Below are positions 1-6,829 of a stretch of 9,840 nucleotides of DNA, one piece after another. The notes below the pieces were generated by a model. That model did no database searches. It was given only the letters and a program-made list of their open reading frames with translations, and was not told the origin of the DNA. The first letter of the stretch is position 1; each line of letters opens with the position of its first letter. The position numbers and the translations under genes are program-made. The stretch comes from Roseiflexaceae bacterium UBA965 (lineage in GTDB: Bacteria; Chloroflexota; Chloroflexia; Chloroflexales; Roseiflexaceae), in assembly GCA_002292925.1 (NCBI GenBank), contig DBCF01000244.1, forward strand, positions 266-10,105, read 5' to 3'.

Positions 1-1788
1 CCCGACATCGATGCCATCTATATGGCGGCGGTGCAACGTATGACGGGGCAAGGGGGCTGGCCGATGACGCTGTTTCTCACACCAGAAGGGGAGCCGTTCT
101 ATGGCGGTACCTACTACCCACCCCACGATCGTGGCCAATTCCCTGGATTTACGCGGGTGTTGCAGAGTGTGCATACGGCGTGGGTCGATCGGCCAGAGCA
201 ATTACGCACTGCTGCAGGGCAACTACGTGATGAACTAGCCCAATTGCTTAAGCCCCATGTCAGTGATGGTGCCTTGTCTATTCAATCACTCACTACCATT
301 ATGCCAACGCTCCAACAAGATTTCGACAGCACGCATGGCGGATTTGGCGGCGCACCTAAATTCCCCCCAGCCATGGTCATCAGTTTTTTATTCCGGCACT
401 ATCAACGTACCCACAGCGCTGATGCGTTGACGATGGCAGAAGTGACCCTCGCCGGGATGGCTGCAGGGGGGATGTATGACCACGTCGGTGGCGGATTTGC
501 CCGCTATAGTGTCGATGATCATTGGGAAATTCCCCATTTCGAAAAAATGCTCTATGACAATGCGTTGTTGCTCACTGCCTATAGCGAAGCGTTTCAAGTG
601 ACACGCAACCACCGCTATGCCCAAATCTGCCACGAAATCGTGACCTGGCTCAGTCGTGAAATGATTCACCCAGACGGTGGATTCTTTTCGGCCCTTGATG
701 CTGATAGCGAAGGCGAAGAAGGACGCTATTACGCCTGGAGTGCCAGCGAACTCGATGAATTACTCGGGAGCGATGCACCGTTGTTCCGTGCGGCCATGCG
801 CGCTGACCAAACCCCAAACTTCGAAGGTGCATATGTCTTGCATCGCCGTATCAACGAAACAGCATTCTGTGGTGCACTGGGGATTACGCCGGCAATGTTG
901 GCTGATTGCATCGAACGGTGTGTCGCCATACTGCTCAGCGTACGGCAGACCCGCGTCGCCCCACAACGCGACGACAAAATCATTGTGGCGTGGAACGGGC
1001 TGATGATTCGGGCACTCGCGCAAGCAGGACGGATTCTTGGCAAACCAGCGTGGGTTGCGTGTGCGACCAAGGCTTTTGACTTTATATGCACCCAGATGAT
1101 GCCCAATGGTCAATTGGTGCGCATCTGGAAGGATGGGGTGTGCGGTAACACTCCCGCATTTCTCGATGATTATGCGGCGCTGGCCAATGCAGCCCTTGAG
1201 CTCTATACGTCAAGTGCCAACCCTATGCACCTCCAATTTGCCACGCAAATGGCCAACACTATCTTGCAACGGTTTTATGATGCCGAGACGCAGATTGTCT
1301 ACGATACATCTGATACCCACGAACAATTAATCGTACGGCCCAACGACCGCACCGATAATGCAGTGCCAAGTGGCAATGCCTTGACGATAGATTTATTGCT
1401 CCGCCTTGATGCCATCATTAGCGAACCCTATTTCACGTTGGTTGCAGAACAATTACTCGGGCATTCAGCCACACTGATGCAACGGTGGCCACAAGGCTTT
1501 GGCAAAACACTGAGTGGCCTCGAGTGGTTCACCAACCCAGTGGTGCAAATTGTAGTGGCTGGTACCGCCGGGAAATTGCTCACCCACACTATGGTAGCGA
1601 TGCCATTGGATGCAGTAGTGGTATATGCGCAGGGAAATGCGCACCTTTCATTATGTCAAAACAAAACCGCCATAAATGGCGGTGAAACACTTTATATTTG
1701 TGTGAACAATCATTGTGAGTTGCCGGTGAGCGATGATGCAACGCTGCAGTTGCAACTCACACGGTTATTTGCTACAAAAAGGCCATAA
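1..1788 (+). CDS. DUF255/YyaL-like protein (SPATA20 family), 5'-truncated
   Basis: The frame is open from base 1, so the Met at 22 is internal and the true start lies left of the window. 595 residues are visible; the family usually has about 650-700, so roughly the first 70-90 are missing, including the thioredoxin-like CxxC region if it has one. Numbering from base 1, the visible part opens with the end of the thioredoxin-like domain (TGQGGWPMT and FYGGTYYPP, about residues 15-41). The larger alpha/alpha-barrel part, related in fold to glycan epimerases and glycosidases, follows with family hallmarks: FGGAPKFP (about 115-122), GGMYDHVGGGF to HFEKMLYDNA (156-190), ALDADSEGEEG (from 231), DDKIIVAWNGLMI (324-336) and DNAVPSGNA (about 452-460). 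The biochemical role of this family is not well established; I do not assign a reaction. It is convergent with the HAD gene and its stop lies 17 bases inside that gene's end. Family assignment is firm; function is unknown. Confidence 0.5.
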   Translation, partial: PDIDAIYMAAVQRMTGQGGWPMTLFLTPEGEPFYGGTYYPPHDRGQFPGFTRVLQSVHTAWVDRPEQLRTAAGQLRDELAQLLKPHVSDGALSIQSLTTIMPTLQQDFDSTHGGFGGAPKFPPAMVISFLFRHYQRTHSADALTMAEVTLAGMAAGGMYDHVGGGFARYSVDDHWEIPHFEKMLYDNALLLTAYSEAFQVTRNHRYAQICHEIVTWLSREMIHPDGGFFSALDADSEGEEGRYYAWSASELDELLGSDAPLFRAAMRADQTPNFEGAYVLHRRINETAFCGALGITPAMLADCIERCVAILLSVRQTRVAPQRDDKIIVAWNGLMIRALAQAGRILGKPAWVACATKAFDFICTQMMPNGQLVRIWKDGVCGNTPAFLDDYAALANAALELYTSSANPMHLQFATQMANTILQRFYDAETQIVYDTSDTHEQLIVRPNDRTDNAVPSGNALTIDLLLRLDAIISEPYFTLVAEQLLGHSATLMQRWPQGFGKTLSGLEWFTNPVVQIVVAGTAGKLLTHTMVAMPLDAVVVYAQGNAHLSLCQNKTAINGGETLYICVNNHCELPVSDDATLQLQLTRLFATKRP

Positions 1789-2407
1789 TGGCAGTCTCTG
1801 CATCGGGGAAGCAGTAATCAACGTAGGCCGGCACTGGCAGATCGGCATGATGCGGAATATATACCGTCGTCATGCCGATGCTTTTGGCGTACTCAAGATT
1901 ATGTAAGGTGTCTTCCATAAAAACGGTGCCCGTTGCGGGGCATTCGATTGTGTTTAAGGCGACGGTATAGGCAGCTGGGTGCGGTTTTGGTAAAAAATTG
2001 AGCCGCCGAATATCAATAACTGGCATGACGATATGTGCCATACCCATGGCATCAAGGGCGCGTTGGGCATGCTCACGGGGTGAATTCGTAAAGATCGCCT
2101 TTGGCACCGTAATGGACGCCATAAGTGTTGCCAAGACGGGATTGGGTTTCACATAGAGGGGCATATCGAAATCGTGGACAGTGTACAAATAGTCCTCGAT
2201 ATTGACTTTGTGATGCAGTTGCAAGCCACGCAATGTGGTGCCATAGGTGACAAAATAATGCTGACGGAGCGCCAAAGCCTCTGCATTGGGAAGTCCACTA
2301 ACCTGTTGCACGTAGTCATTCATGCGCGCTTCGAGCGCTTCGGTAACCCCGGAATTGGCAGGATAGAGGGTGTTGTCGAGGTCAAACAAAAACGCATTTG
2401 CGCGCAT
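1772..2407 (-). CDS. HAD-superfamily hydrolase, pyrimidine 5'-nucleotidase-like
   Basis: This is a complete 211-residue HAD-fold phosphatase, probably cytoplasmic. All four HAD motifs are visible: motif I DLDNTLY (residues 9-15, with nucleophile D9 and general acid D11), motif II at TNS (107-109), motif III at K141 within PKPHP, and motif IV ED (165-166) followed by the LEYAK stretch. The DLDNTLYP start, the early helical cap and the EDTLHNLEYAK motif fit the pyrimidine 5'-nucleotidase branch (SDT1/PHM8-like), which dephosphorylates nucleoside monophosphates or related small phosphates; the substrate cannot be read from sequence. The ATG at 2407 is the only plausible start because motif I begins at residue 9 and an in-frame stop lies three codons upstream. 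There is no clear Shine-Dalgarno before it. It lies 66 bases after the binding-protein gene, with a hairpin in the gap, and may be its distal operon partner. Its last 17 bases overlap the convergent DUF255 gene. Confidence 0.5.
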   Translation of the reverse strand: MRANAFLFDLDNTLYPANSGVTEALEARMNDYVQQVSGLPNAEALALRQHYFVTYGTTLRGLQLHHKVNIEDYLYTVHDFDMPLYVKPNPVLATLMASITVPKAIFTNSPREHAQRALDAMGMAHIVMPVIDIRRLNFLPKPHPAAYTVALNTIECPATGTVFMEDTLHNLEYAKSIGMTTVYIPHHADLPVPAYVDYCFPDAETAIMAFL

Positions 2408-2422
2408 GGAAGTTCATTTCTG

Positions 2423-2448
2423 TGCGCCGTAGGAATCCCCACGGCGCA
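2423..2448 (-). other. Hairpin between binding-protein gene and HAD gene
   Basis: TGCGCCGT (2423-2430) pairs perfectly with ACGGCGCA (2441-2448), giving an 8-bp stem. Two further pairs are possible inside the 10-base loop after one mismatch. It begins 15 bases upstream of the HAD start and ends 25 bases after the binding-protein stop. No T-run follows it on either strand, so a standard intrinsic terminator is not supported. It could reduce read-through, stabilise the upstream mRNA end or affect HAD translation; the sequence does not decide which. Confidence 0.5.
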
Positions 2449-2473
2449 ACATGCTCAGCGGATGAACGTATGG

Positions 2474-3457
2474 TTACTTGGCTACCACAAAACTCATATC
2501 GTAGGCGGTGGTAACATCGACGTCTTGTTTGAGGGCATCAACCGAGCGCAGTAATTCATGGGTTTTGGTCCATTTTGCTGGCTGTATCAACCCCAACGTG
2601 GTGGTATCAGCCTGCCACATAGCCACCGTCGCCTTGAGGACATCGGTGGTGACGGCTTGGTCGGCTGGCTTGGCTTCCGGGATGTATTTCAGTGCAATGG
2701 TATAGGCAGCAGCCGGGTCATCGCTGACGGTCTGCATCCCTTTTTGCAAGGCACGGGTAAACTTGGTCACGATGTCTTTTTCGCTGGTAATCAATGATTC
2801 ATTGACAATCAATTGATCTGAGGCCATCGGGTAGAAATCGGCGACACGCAACACGTTGACCGTCGTCCCTTGAGCGGCCAATTGAATCGGTTCATTGTTG
2901 GCGTAGCCGCTAATGATTTGGACTTTGTCAGACAGCAAGGCCGGCACCTGACTAAAGCCAATTTCTTGGATGGTGACATCCGCTTCGGTCAAGCCACCAG
3001 CAGATAACAATGCCTGCAGCCCAATGTAACTAGCGCCAAAACGACCGGGGATACCAATCACTTTGCCCTTGAGATCGGCTGGGGTGGCAAGCGGCAATGT
3101 CGATTTACTCATGAACGCCACGGGGAATTCTTGTGAGGTACTCATCACTGCCTTGATTGGAATTCCTTGGGCGCGTGCCAGCAAAATTGAATCTGCACTG
3201 GCCAAGGCAAACTCAATTTTGTTTTTGGTGGCAATCCGTTGCACCACATCGTTTTCAAAATTGTAATCAAATGTGACGTCGAGCCCTTCTTCAGCAAAAT
3301 AGCCCTTTTCTGCTGCCACATAAAAATGGGCAAATTGCACATTAGGAATGTAGGGCATGCCGACGATGATTGCGCGCCGTGTCACAGGGGCTGATTGCCC
3401 TGCACATGCGACCAAAACGAAAAGTGCCACTACAATACTCACTACCCGACGAATCAT
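2474..3457 (-). CDS. ABC transporter substrate-binding lipoprotein (NMT1/THI5-like)
   Basis: This is a periplasmic-type binding protein of 327 residues from the chosen start. I choose the ATG at 3457 because GGAG (3465-3468) stands 7 bases before it and the protein then begins with a classic signal (MIRR plus a hydrophobic run) ending in lipobox LVAC, with the lipidated Cys at residue 18. The ATG at 3475, six codons upstream, lacks such a site and would place acidic and polar residues before the signal. The mature region has the family pattern YIPN, then FYVAAEKGYFAEEGLDV (about 38-61), followed by the two-lobed fold with SADSILLARAQG and LKGKVIGIPG. Relatives bind thiamine precursors (ThiY), riboflavin (RibY), nitrate or alkanesulfonates; the ligand here is undetermined. 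The gene follows the permease gene by 101 bases and has its own promoter. No ATPase gene is present. Family call firm, substrate open. Confidence 0.5.
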   Translation of the reverse strand: MIRRVVSIVVALFVLVACAGQSAPVTRRAIIVGMPYIPNVQFAHFYVAAEKGYFAEEGLDVTFDYNFENDVVQRIATKNKIEFALASADSILLARAQGIPIKAVMSTSQEFPVAFMSKSTLPLATPADLKGKVIGIPGRFGASYIGLQALLSAGGLTEADVTIQEIGFSQVPALLSDKVQIISGYANNEPIQLAAQGTTVNVLRVADFYPMASDQLIVNESLITSEKDIVTKFTRALQKGMQTVSDDPAAAYTIALKYIPEAKPADQAVTTDVLKATVAMWQADTTTLGLIQPAKWTKTHELLRSVDALKQDVDVTTAYDMSFVVAK

Positions 3458-3464
3458 TTGTTCG

Positions 3465-3468
3465 CTCC
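3465..3468 (-). promoter_or_regulatory. Shine-Dalgarno GGAG deciding the binding-protein start
   Basis: GGAG on the minus strand lies 7 bases before the ATG at 3457 and is inside the extension that would be coding if the ATG at 3475 were used. This favours the inner start. Confidence 0.5.
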
Positions 3469-3494
3469 AATTCATAAATCAGTAACCCGTGAGC

Positions 3495-3523
3495 ATTATA
3501 ACAATTTCTGTAGGAATTGCACA
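3495..3523 (-). promoter_or_regulatory. Extended -10 promoter for the binding-protein gene
   Basis: On the minus strand a perfect TATAAT (3500-3495) is preceded by TGT, giving the extended -10 form TGnTATAAT (3503-3495). At 17-base spacing the -35 hexamer is TGTGCA (3523-3518), a weak match of 3 of 6, as is common for extended -10 promoters. The predicted transcription start is near 3488, giving a leader of about 30 bases to the ATG at 3457. This makes the binding-protein gene independently transcribable from the leu/glycosyltransferase/permease operon. Confidence 0.5.
3502..3519. promoter_or_regulatory. Operator-like imperfect palindrome in the promoter spacer
   Basis: The 18-base segment with CAATT at one end and AATTG at the other has 7 of 9 symmetric positions complementary. 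It fills the spacer between the -35 and -10 of the binding-protein promoter. Position and symmetry suit a dimeric repressor, but no known operator consensus is recognised, and such AT-rich symmetry can arise by chance. Confidence 0.5.
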
Positions 3524-3558
3524 CTTTTTGTATATGTTTTGCACTGAATCGCGAAGCA

Positions 3559-4296
3559 TTACATTATGTAACGCAAACACCGACGTTCGACGAGCGTCAA
3601 AAGTGCACTTAATCCGAGAGTAATGGTAATCAACCAGACAATTGCCACAAACACGAGTGGGGTATCAAACAGCCCACGGGCGATGTTGATCAAGGCACCG
3701 AGGCCATCACGGCCGCCGAGGTATTCACCGACCACGGCGCCGGTAGTGGCAAGCACCACACTCGTACGCAAGCCACTAAACAAAACGGGGAGCGTTAGGG
3801 GGAACTCGATAAACCATACCCGTTGTGCGCGTGTGGCGCCATACAGTACCGCGACTTCGCGTAAATCGGGGGATATGAGTTGTAACCCCGTATGAGTGGC
3901 CGAAAAGACCGGAAAGAATGTAATCAACACGGCCACCACCGTACGTGCCCAAAAGAGGTCATTAATCCAAATCAAAATCAGTGGGGCAATGGCCAGGATG
4001 GGGATAGATTGGCTTGCTGTCAAAAACCAATTGAGGCCGGCGTGAAGCAGAGGGAATTGGTATAAAAGCCAGCCAAACAACGACCCTAGTACATAGGCAA
4101 TCAACACACCCGTCAACGCCACACTACTGGTCGCTTGGACATGATGCCAGAGCTGTGGGGTGCTGAGCTCGCTTACAAAGCGAAGCGCAATCACACTAGG
4201 AGCTGGCAACAAATAACGTGGGATTTGCAGGCTCTGCACCAGCAATTCCCACGTTACAAAGAAAAGACAAATTACCGTCAATCGCGTGATGGTCAT
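3559..4296 (-). CDS. ABC transporter permease (SsuC/TauC/ThiX-like)
   Basis: This is an integral membrane permease of the BPD_transp_1 family, 245 residues from the chosen start. About six hydrophobic segments can be seen. The cytoplasmic EAA loop, which docks the ATPase, is at about residues 145-176 (REVAVLYGATRAQRVWF, then FPLTLPVLFSGLR). The ATG at 4296 is preferred: it gives an N-terminus running straight into the first helix (MTITRLTVICLFF) and leaves a 16-base gap to the glycosyltransferase stop, with AGG a few bases upstream. The ATG at 4347 would add 17 very basic residues and overlap the upstream gene by 35 bases. Together with the downstream NMT1-like binding protein it would form an importer for a small organic nutrient, needing an ATPase encoded elsewhere. 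Substrate undetermined. Confidence 0.5.
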   Translation of the reverse strand: MTITRLTVICLFFVTWELLVQSLQIPRYLLPAPSVIALRFVSELSTPQLWHHVQATSSVALTGVLIAYVLGSLFGWLLYQFPLLHAGLNWFLTASQSIPILAIAPLILIWINDLFWARTVVAVLITFFPVFSATHTGLQLISPDLREVAVLYGATRAQRVWFIEFPLTLPVLFSGLRTSVVLATTGAVVGEYLGGRDGLGALINIARGLFDTPLVFVAIVWLITITLGLSALLTLVERRCLRYIM

Positions 4297-4312
4297 GCAA
4301 CCTGGATTTCTG

Positions 4313-5119
4313 TTAGAGCGACTTAGTAATCGTCTGCGTCGGTCCAAAGATACGTTCGCGTAAGACTCTGATTGGGAAGCGTATCACGGCCGTGATGATA
4401 CGATTGATGCGTTGCGGTTGCACAATCAAGCGAAACAACCACTTCAACCCCAATTTATGCATCCAGTTTGGGGCCAATGGGACAATGCCAGCGATTTCAT
4501 CGAATGTCCCGCCAATACCGATGGCTACGGGCACGTTGAGGAACGGTTGATTGCGGGCAATCCACATGTCTTGGGCAGGGTGACCGTATGCCACCAGCAA
4601 AATATCGGGATTTGCATCCATGATTTGCGAGCGCACATACGGTTCTTCGATGATACTCGGCGACCCAGCGTAACAGCCAGCCACTTGCAAACCCGCATAG
4701 CGGTGGCGGAGCGTTTGGGCGGCTTTTTCGGCAACACCAGGTGCTGAGCCAAGAAAAAATATCCGCCAGCCACGAATCACCGATTGTTTGGCCAAACGTT
4801 CAACAAGGGCTACCCCAGTGACCCGCTCACGGATAGGCATTCCTCTGAGTACTCGTGAAGCCCACAAAATACCAACACCATCAGGGGTGGCCAAAGACGC
4901 ACTGTTGAGTACTTTGCGGACTTGCGAATCTCGGAGTGCTTCCATCACGAATTCAGGGTTAATCGTTACCACTTGATGTACCCCACCATTGCGAATCAAC
5001 CCGTCAATGACGCGCACAGCTTCGTCTTCGGTGACATCGTCGACCGTTACTCCCAATATAGAGACCCGTAATGGGACTAACGGTACGGTTCCTGAATGTG
5101 ATTTACGGCTTGCAGTCAT
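4313..5119 (-). CDS. WecG/TagA/CpsF family glycosyltransferase (GT26)
   Basis: This is a 268-residue enzyme of the family that transfers N-acetylmannosamine(-uronic acid) or related sugars onto polyprenyl-pyrophosphate-linked acceptors during cell-surface polymer synthesis. Visible family motifs are: VTINPEFV (51-58); ATPDGVGILWASR (77-89), with D80 matching the conserved catalytic-site Asp; FFLGSAPGVAEKAA (121-134); PDILLVAYGHPAQDMWI (171-187, where the family usually has G-S-P-K-Q-E); and GIGGTFDEIAG (201-211), followed by APNWMHKLGLKWLFRL (216-231). The basic C-terminal tail fits peripheral membrane attachment in this family. The ATG at 5119 follows the leuB stop by one base (TAATATG), so translation is probably coupled to leuB. 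No other surface-polysaccharide genes are nearby, which is odd for this family. The donor and acceptor sugars cannot be told from sequence. Confidence 0.5.
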   Translation of the reverse strand: MTASRKSHSGTVPLVPLRVSILGVTVDDVTEDEAVRVIDGLIRNGGVHQVVTINPEFVMEALRDSQVRKVLNSASLATPDGVGILWASRVLRGMPIRERVTGVALVERLAKQSVIRGWRIFFLGSAPGVAEKAAQTLRHRYAGLQVAGCYAGSPSIIEEPYVRSQIMDANPDILLVAYGHPAQDMWIARNQPFLNVPVAIGIGGTFDEIAGIVPLAPNWMHKLGLKWLFRLIVQPQRINRIITAVIRFPIRVLRERIFGPTQTITKSL

Positions 5120-5120
5120 A

Positions 5121-6215
5121 TTAGGCTACCTGAATCCGATCAACGATAGCGGCGCCCACAACATCGGTATGTGACGTTACTTCACCGGGAGCCGCGACAT
5201 CTTTTGTCACGATACCTGCATCAAGGGTGGCATAGACGGCACGTTCGACGGCCTGGGCTTCGGCTTCAAGGTTGAGCGAGTAGCGTAACAGCATGGCCAC
5301 ACTGAGGATTGTCGCCATAGGGTTGGCAATCCCTTTACCGGCGATGTCAGGGGCAGAGCCATGAATCGGCTCATACAAACCCATACGGGTGGGGCCATTG
5401 CTTTCAGCACCGAGTGACGCCGAGGGGAGCATCCCCATCGAGCCGGCCAGCATCGAGGCTTCGTCGGTCAAAATATCTCCGAACATGTTTTCGGTGACAA
5501 TGACATCGAAATCAGCGGGGCGGCGAATCAAATGCATGGCACAGGAATCGACCAACATATGTTCGAGTGTCACGTCGGGGAATTCGGCTTGCATGATGCG
5601 GGTGGTGGTACTGCGCCACAAGCGTGATGTTTCAAGCACGTTGGCTTTATCGACAGACACCAGCTTCTTTTTGCGGCCCCGGGCAGTGACGGCAGCAGTG
5701 CGGATAATCCGCTCGATTTCACCGGTGGTATAGACACAGGTGTCGATGGCTTGTTCGCCACTCGCATGCGGTTCACGCTTTTTTTCACCAAAATAAATCC
5801 CGCCGGTTAATTCACGCACCACCACCATATCGACGCCATGCAACAAATCGGCACGCAAGGGCGATGCGGCAATCAAGCGGGGGTGAATCGTGACCGGGCG
5901 TAGATTGGCATACAGGCCAAGTGCTTTGCGGATGCCGAGCAAGCCTTGTTCAGGACGTACTTTGGCGGCGGGGTTGTCCCATTTGGGGCCACCCACGGCA
6001 CCAAGTAACACGGCGTCAGATGCCTGACAGGCAACCAACGTTGCCTCGGGCAGTGCGGTACCGGTTGCATCGATGGCACAACCACCGAGCAATGCGGTAT
6101 TAATGGTAAAGGTGTGGCCAAAGACGGCGGCAACCCGATTCAGTACTGCAACCCCTTGGGCCACGACATCAGGTCCAATCCCATCACCAGGTAAGGTGGT
6201 AATCGTGGCATTCAT
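5121..6215 (-). CDS. leuB: 3-isopropylmalate dehydrogenase
   Basis: LeuB oxidises and decarboxylates (2R,3S)-3-isopropylmalate to 2-oxoisocaproate with NAD, the third step of leucine synthesis, in the cytoplasm. At 364 residues it is full length. Substrate- and metal-binding residues of the family can be placed: R96 and R106 (GIRKALGLYANLRP), R134 in VVVRELTGGIYFGEKK, catalytic Y141 and K190, and metal ligands D223, D247 and D251. The family signature NMFGDILTDEASMLAGSMG covers 243-261, and the cofactor loop HGSAPDIAGKGIANP covers 285-299. The start ATG overlaps the leuD stop by one base (TAATG), indicating coupled translation. It sits last of the leu genes and is followed after one base by the glycosyltransferase gene. 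The assignment is secure. Confidence 0.5.
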   Translation of the reverse strand: MNATITTLPGDGIGPDVVAQGVAVLNRVAAVFGHTFTINTALLGGCAIDATGTALPEATLVACQASDAVLLGAVGGPKWDNPAAKVRPEQGLLGIRKALGLYANLRPVTIHPRLIAASPLRADLLHGVDMVVVRELTGGIYFGEKKREPHASGEQAIDTCVYTTGEIERIIRTAAVTARGRKKKLVSVDKANVLETSRLWRSTTTRIMQAEFPDVTLEHMLVDSCAMHLIRRPADFDVIVTENMFGDILTDEASMLAGSMGMLPSASLGAESNGPTRMGLYEPIHGSAPDIAGKGIANPMATILSVAMLLRYSLNLEAEAQAVERAVYATLDAGIVTKDVAAPGEVTSHTDVVGAAIVDRIQVA

Positions 6216-6829
6216 TACAAACCAACCGTATCTACCCGCGTGGCGTGGGTCTGTTCATAGGCACTGATATCGCTGTCAGCATTCGCCAAAAATCCCAGTT
6301 GATCGACACCATTGAGCACACAGTATTTGGCGAATGGCTCAATGGGGAACCACATGGTGCTGCCGTCAGGCAAGGTGACCGTTTGGCTGGCCAAATCAAC
6401 CGATAGGGTGGCATGACCGGGGTTAGGGGCGTCACTTGCGACGAGGAGCTGATACGTTTCAGGGGAAATCACGATGGGCAACAAGCCGTTTTTCAGCGAG
6501 TTGTTTTGAAAAATGTCAGCGAAATAGGTGCTCAACACCGCTTTGAAGCCAAATCCTTGGAGTGCCCATGGCGCATGCTCGCGTGACGAGCCACAACCAA
6601 AATTGGTGCCGGCAACCAATACTTCGACCCCTTTGGCAAAGGGTTTATTCAACAAAAACTCGGGCTTGGGCTGGCCATTGCTGTCGTAGCGCCAATCCGA
6701 AAAAAGGTTATCGCCCAAACCCACTTTGTCGGTGGTCTTGAGGAATCGGGCAGGGATGATTTGGTCGGTATCGACGTTTTCCATGGGGAGCACTGCAAAT
6801 CGTGCAGTATAGGGGATGAATTTATTCAA
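6215..6829 (-). CDS. leuD: 3-isopropylmalate dehydratase small subunit
   Basis: LeuD is the small swivel subunit that with LeuC isomerises 2-isopropylmalate to 3-isopropylmalate. Hallmarks are NVDTDQIIPARFLK (about residues 18-31), GTNFGCGSSREHAPWAL (about 74-90) and the STYFADIFQNNSLKNGLLP stretch after it. I favour a TTG start at 6829: GAGG (6836-6839) lies 6 bases before it, and the product then begins (M)NKFIPYT, matching the start of typical bacterial LeuD (as in E. coli, M-x-x-K-F-I). It gives 204 residues, the usual size. In-frame ATGs at 6841 and 6862 are possible but lack as good a site and would add non-conserved residues. With TTG the gene overlaps the stop of the small membrane-protein gene by 8 bases. 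Function is secure; the start is probable. Confidence 0.5.
   Translation of the reverse strand: MNKFIPYTARFAVLPMENVDTDQIIPARFLKTTDKVGLGDNLFSDWRYDSNGQPKPEFLLNKPFAKGVEVLVAGTNFGCGSSREHAPWALQGFGFKAVLSTYFADIFQNNSLKNGLLPIVISPETYQLLVASDAPNPGHATLSVDLASQTVTLPDGSTMWFPIEPFAKYCVLNGVDQLGFLANADSDISAYEQTHATRVDTVGL

Noticed and set aside
2174..2554. 126-codon plus-strand frame spanning the HAD gene start and the binding-protein end
   Set aside because: It covers two genes with clear motifs on the other strand and their hairpin-bearing gap; no ribosome site or domain supports it.
3458..3558. FMN or TPP riboswitch upstream of the vitamin-type binding protein
   Set aside because: The gap is too short for an RFN element, the predicted leader is about 30 bases, and no conserved core of either class is visible.
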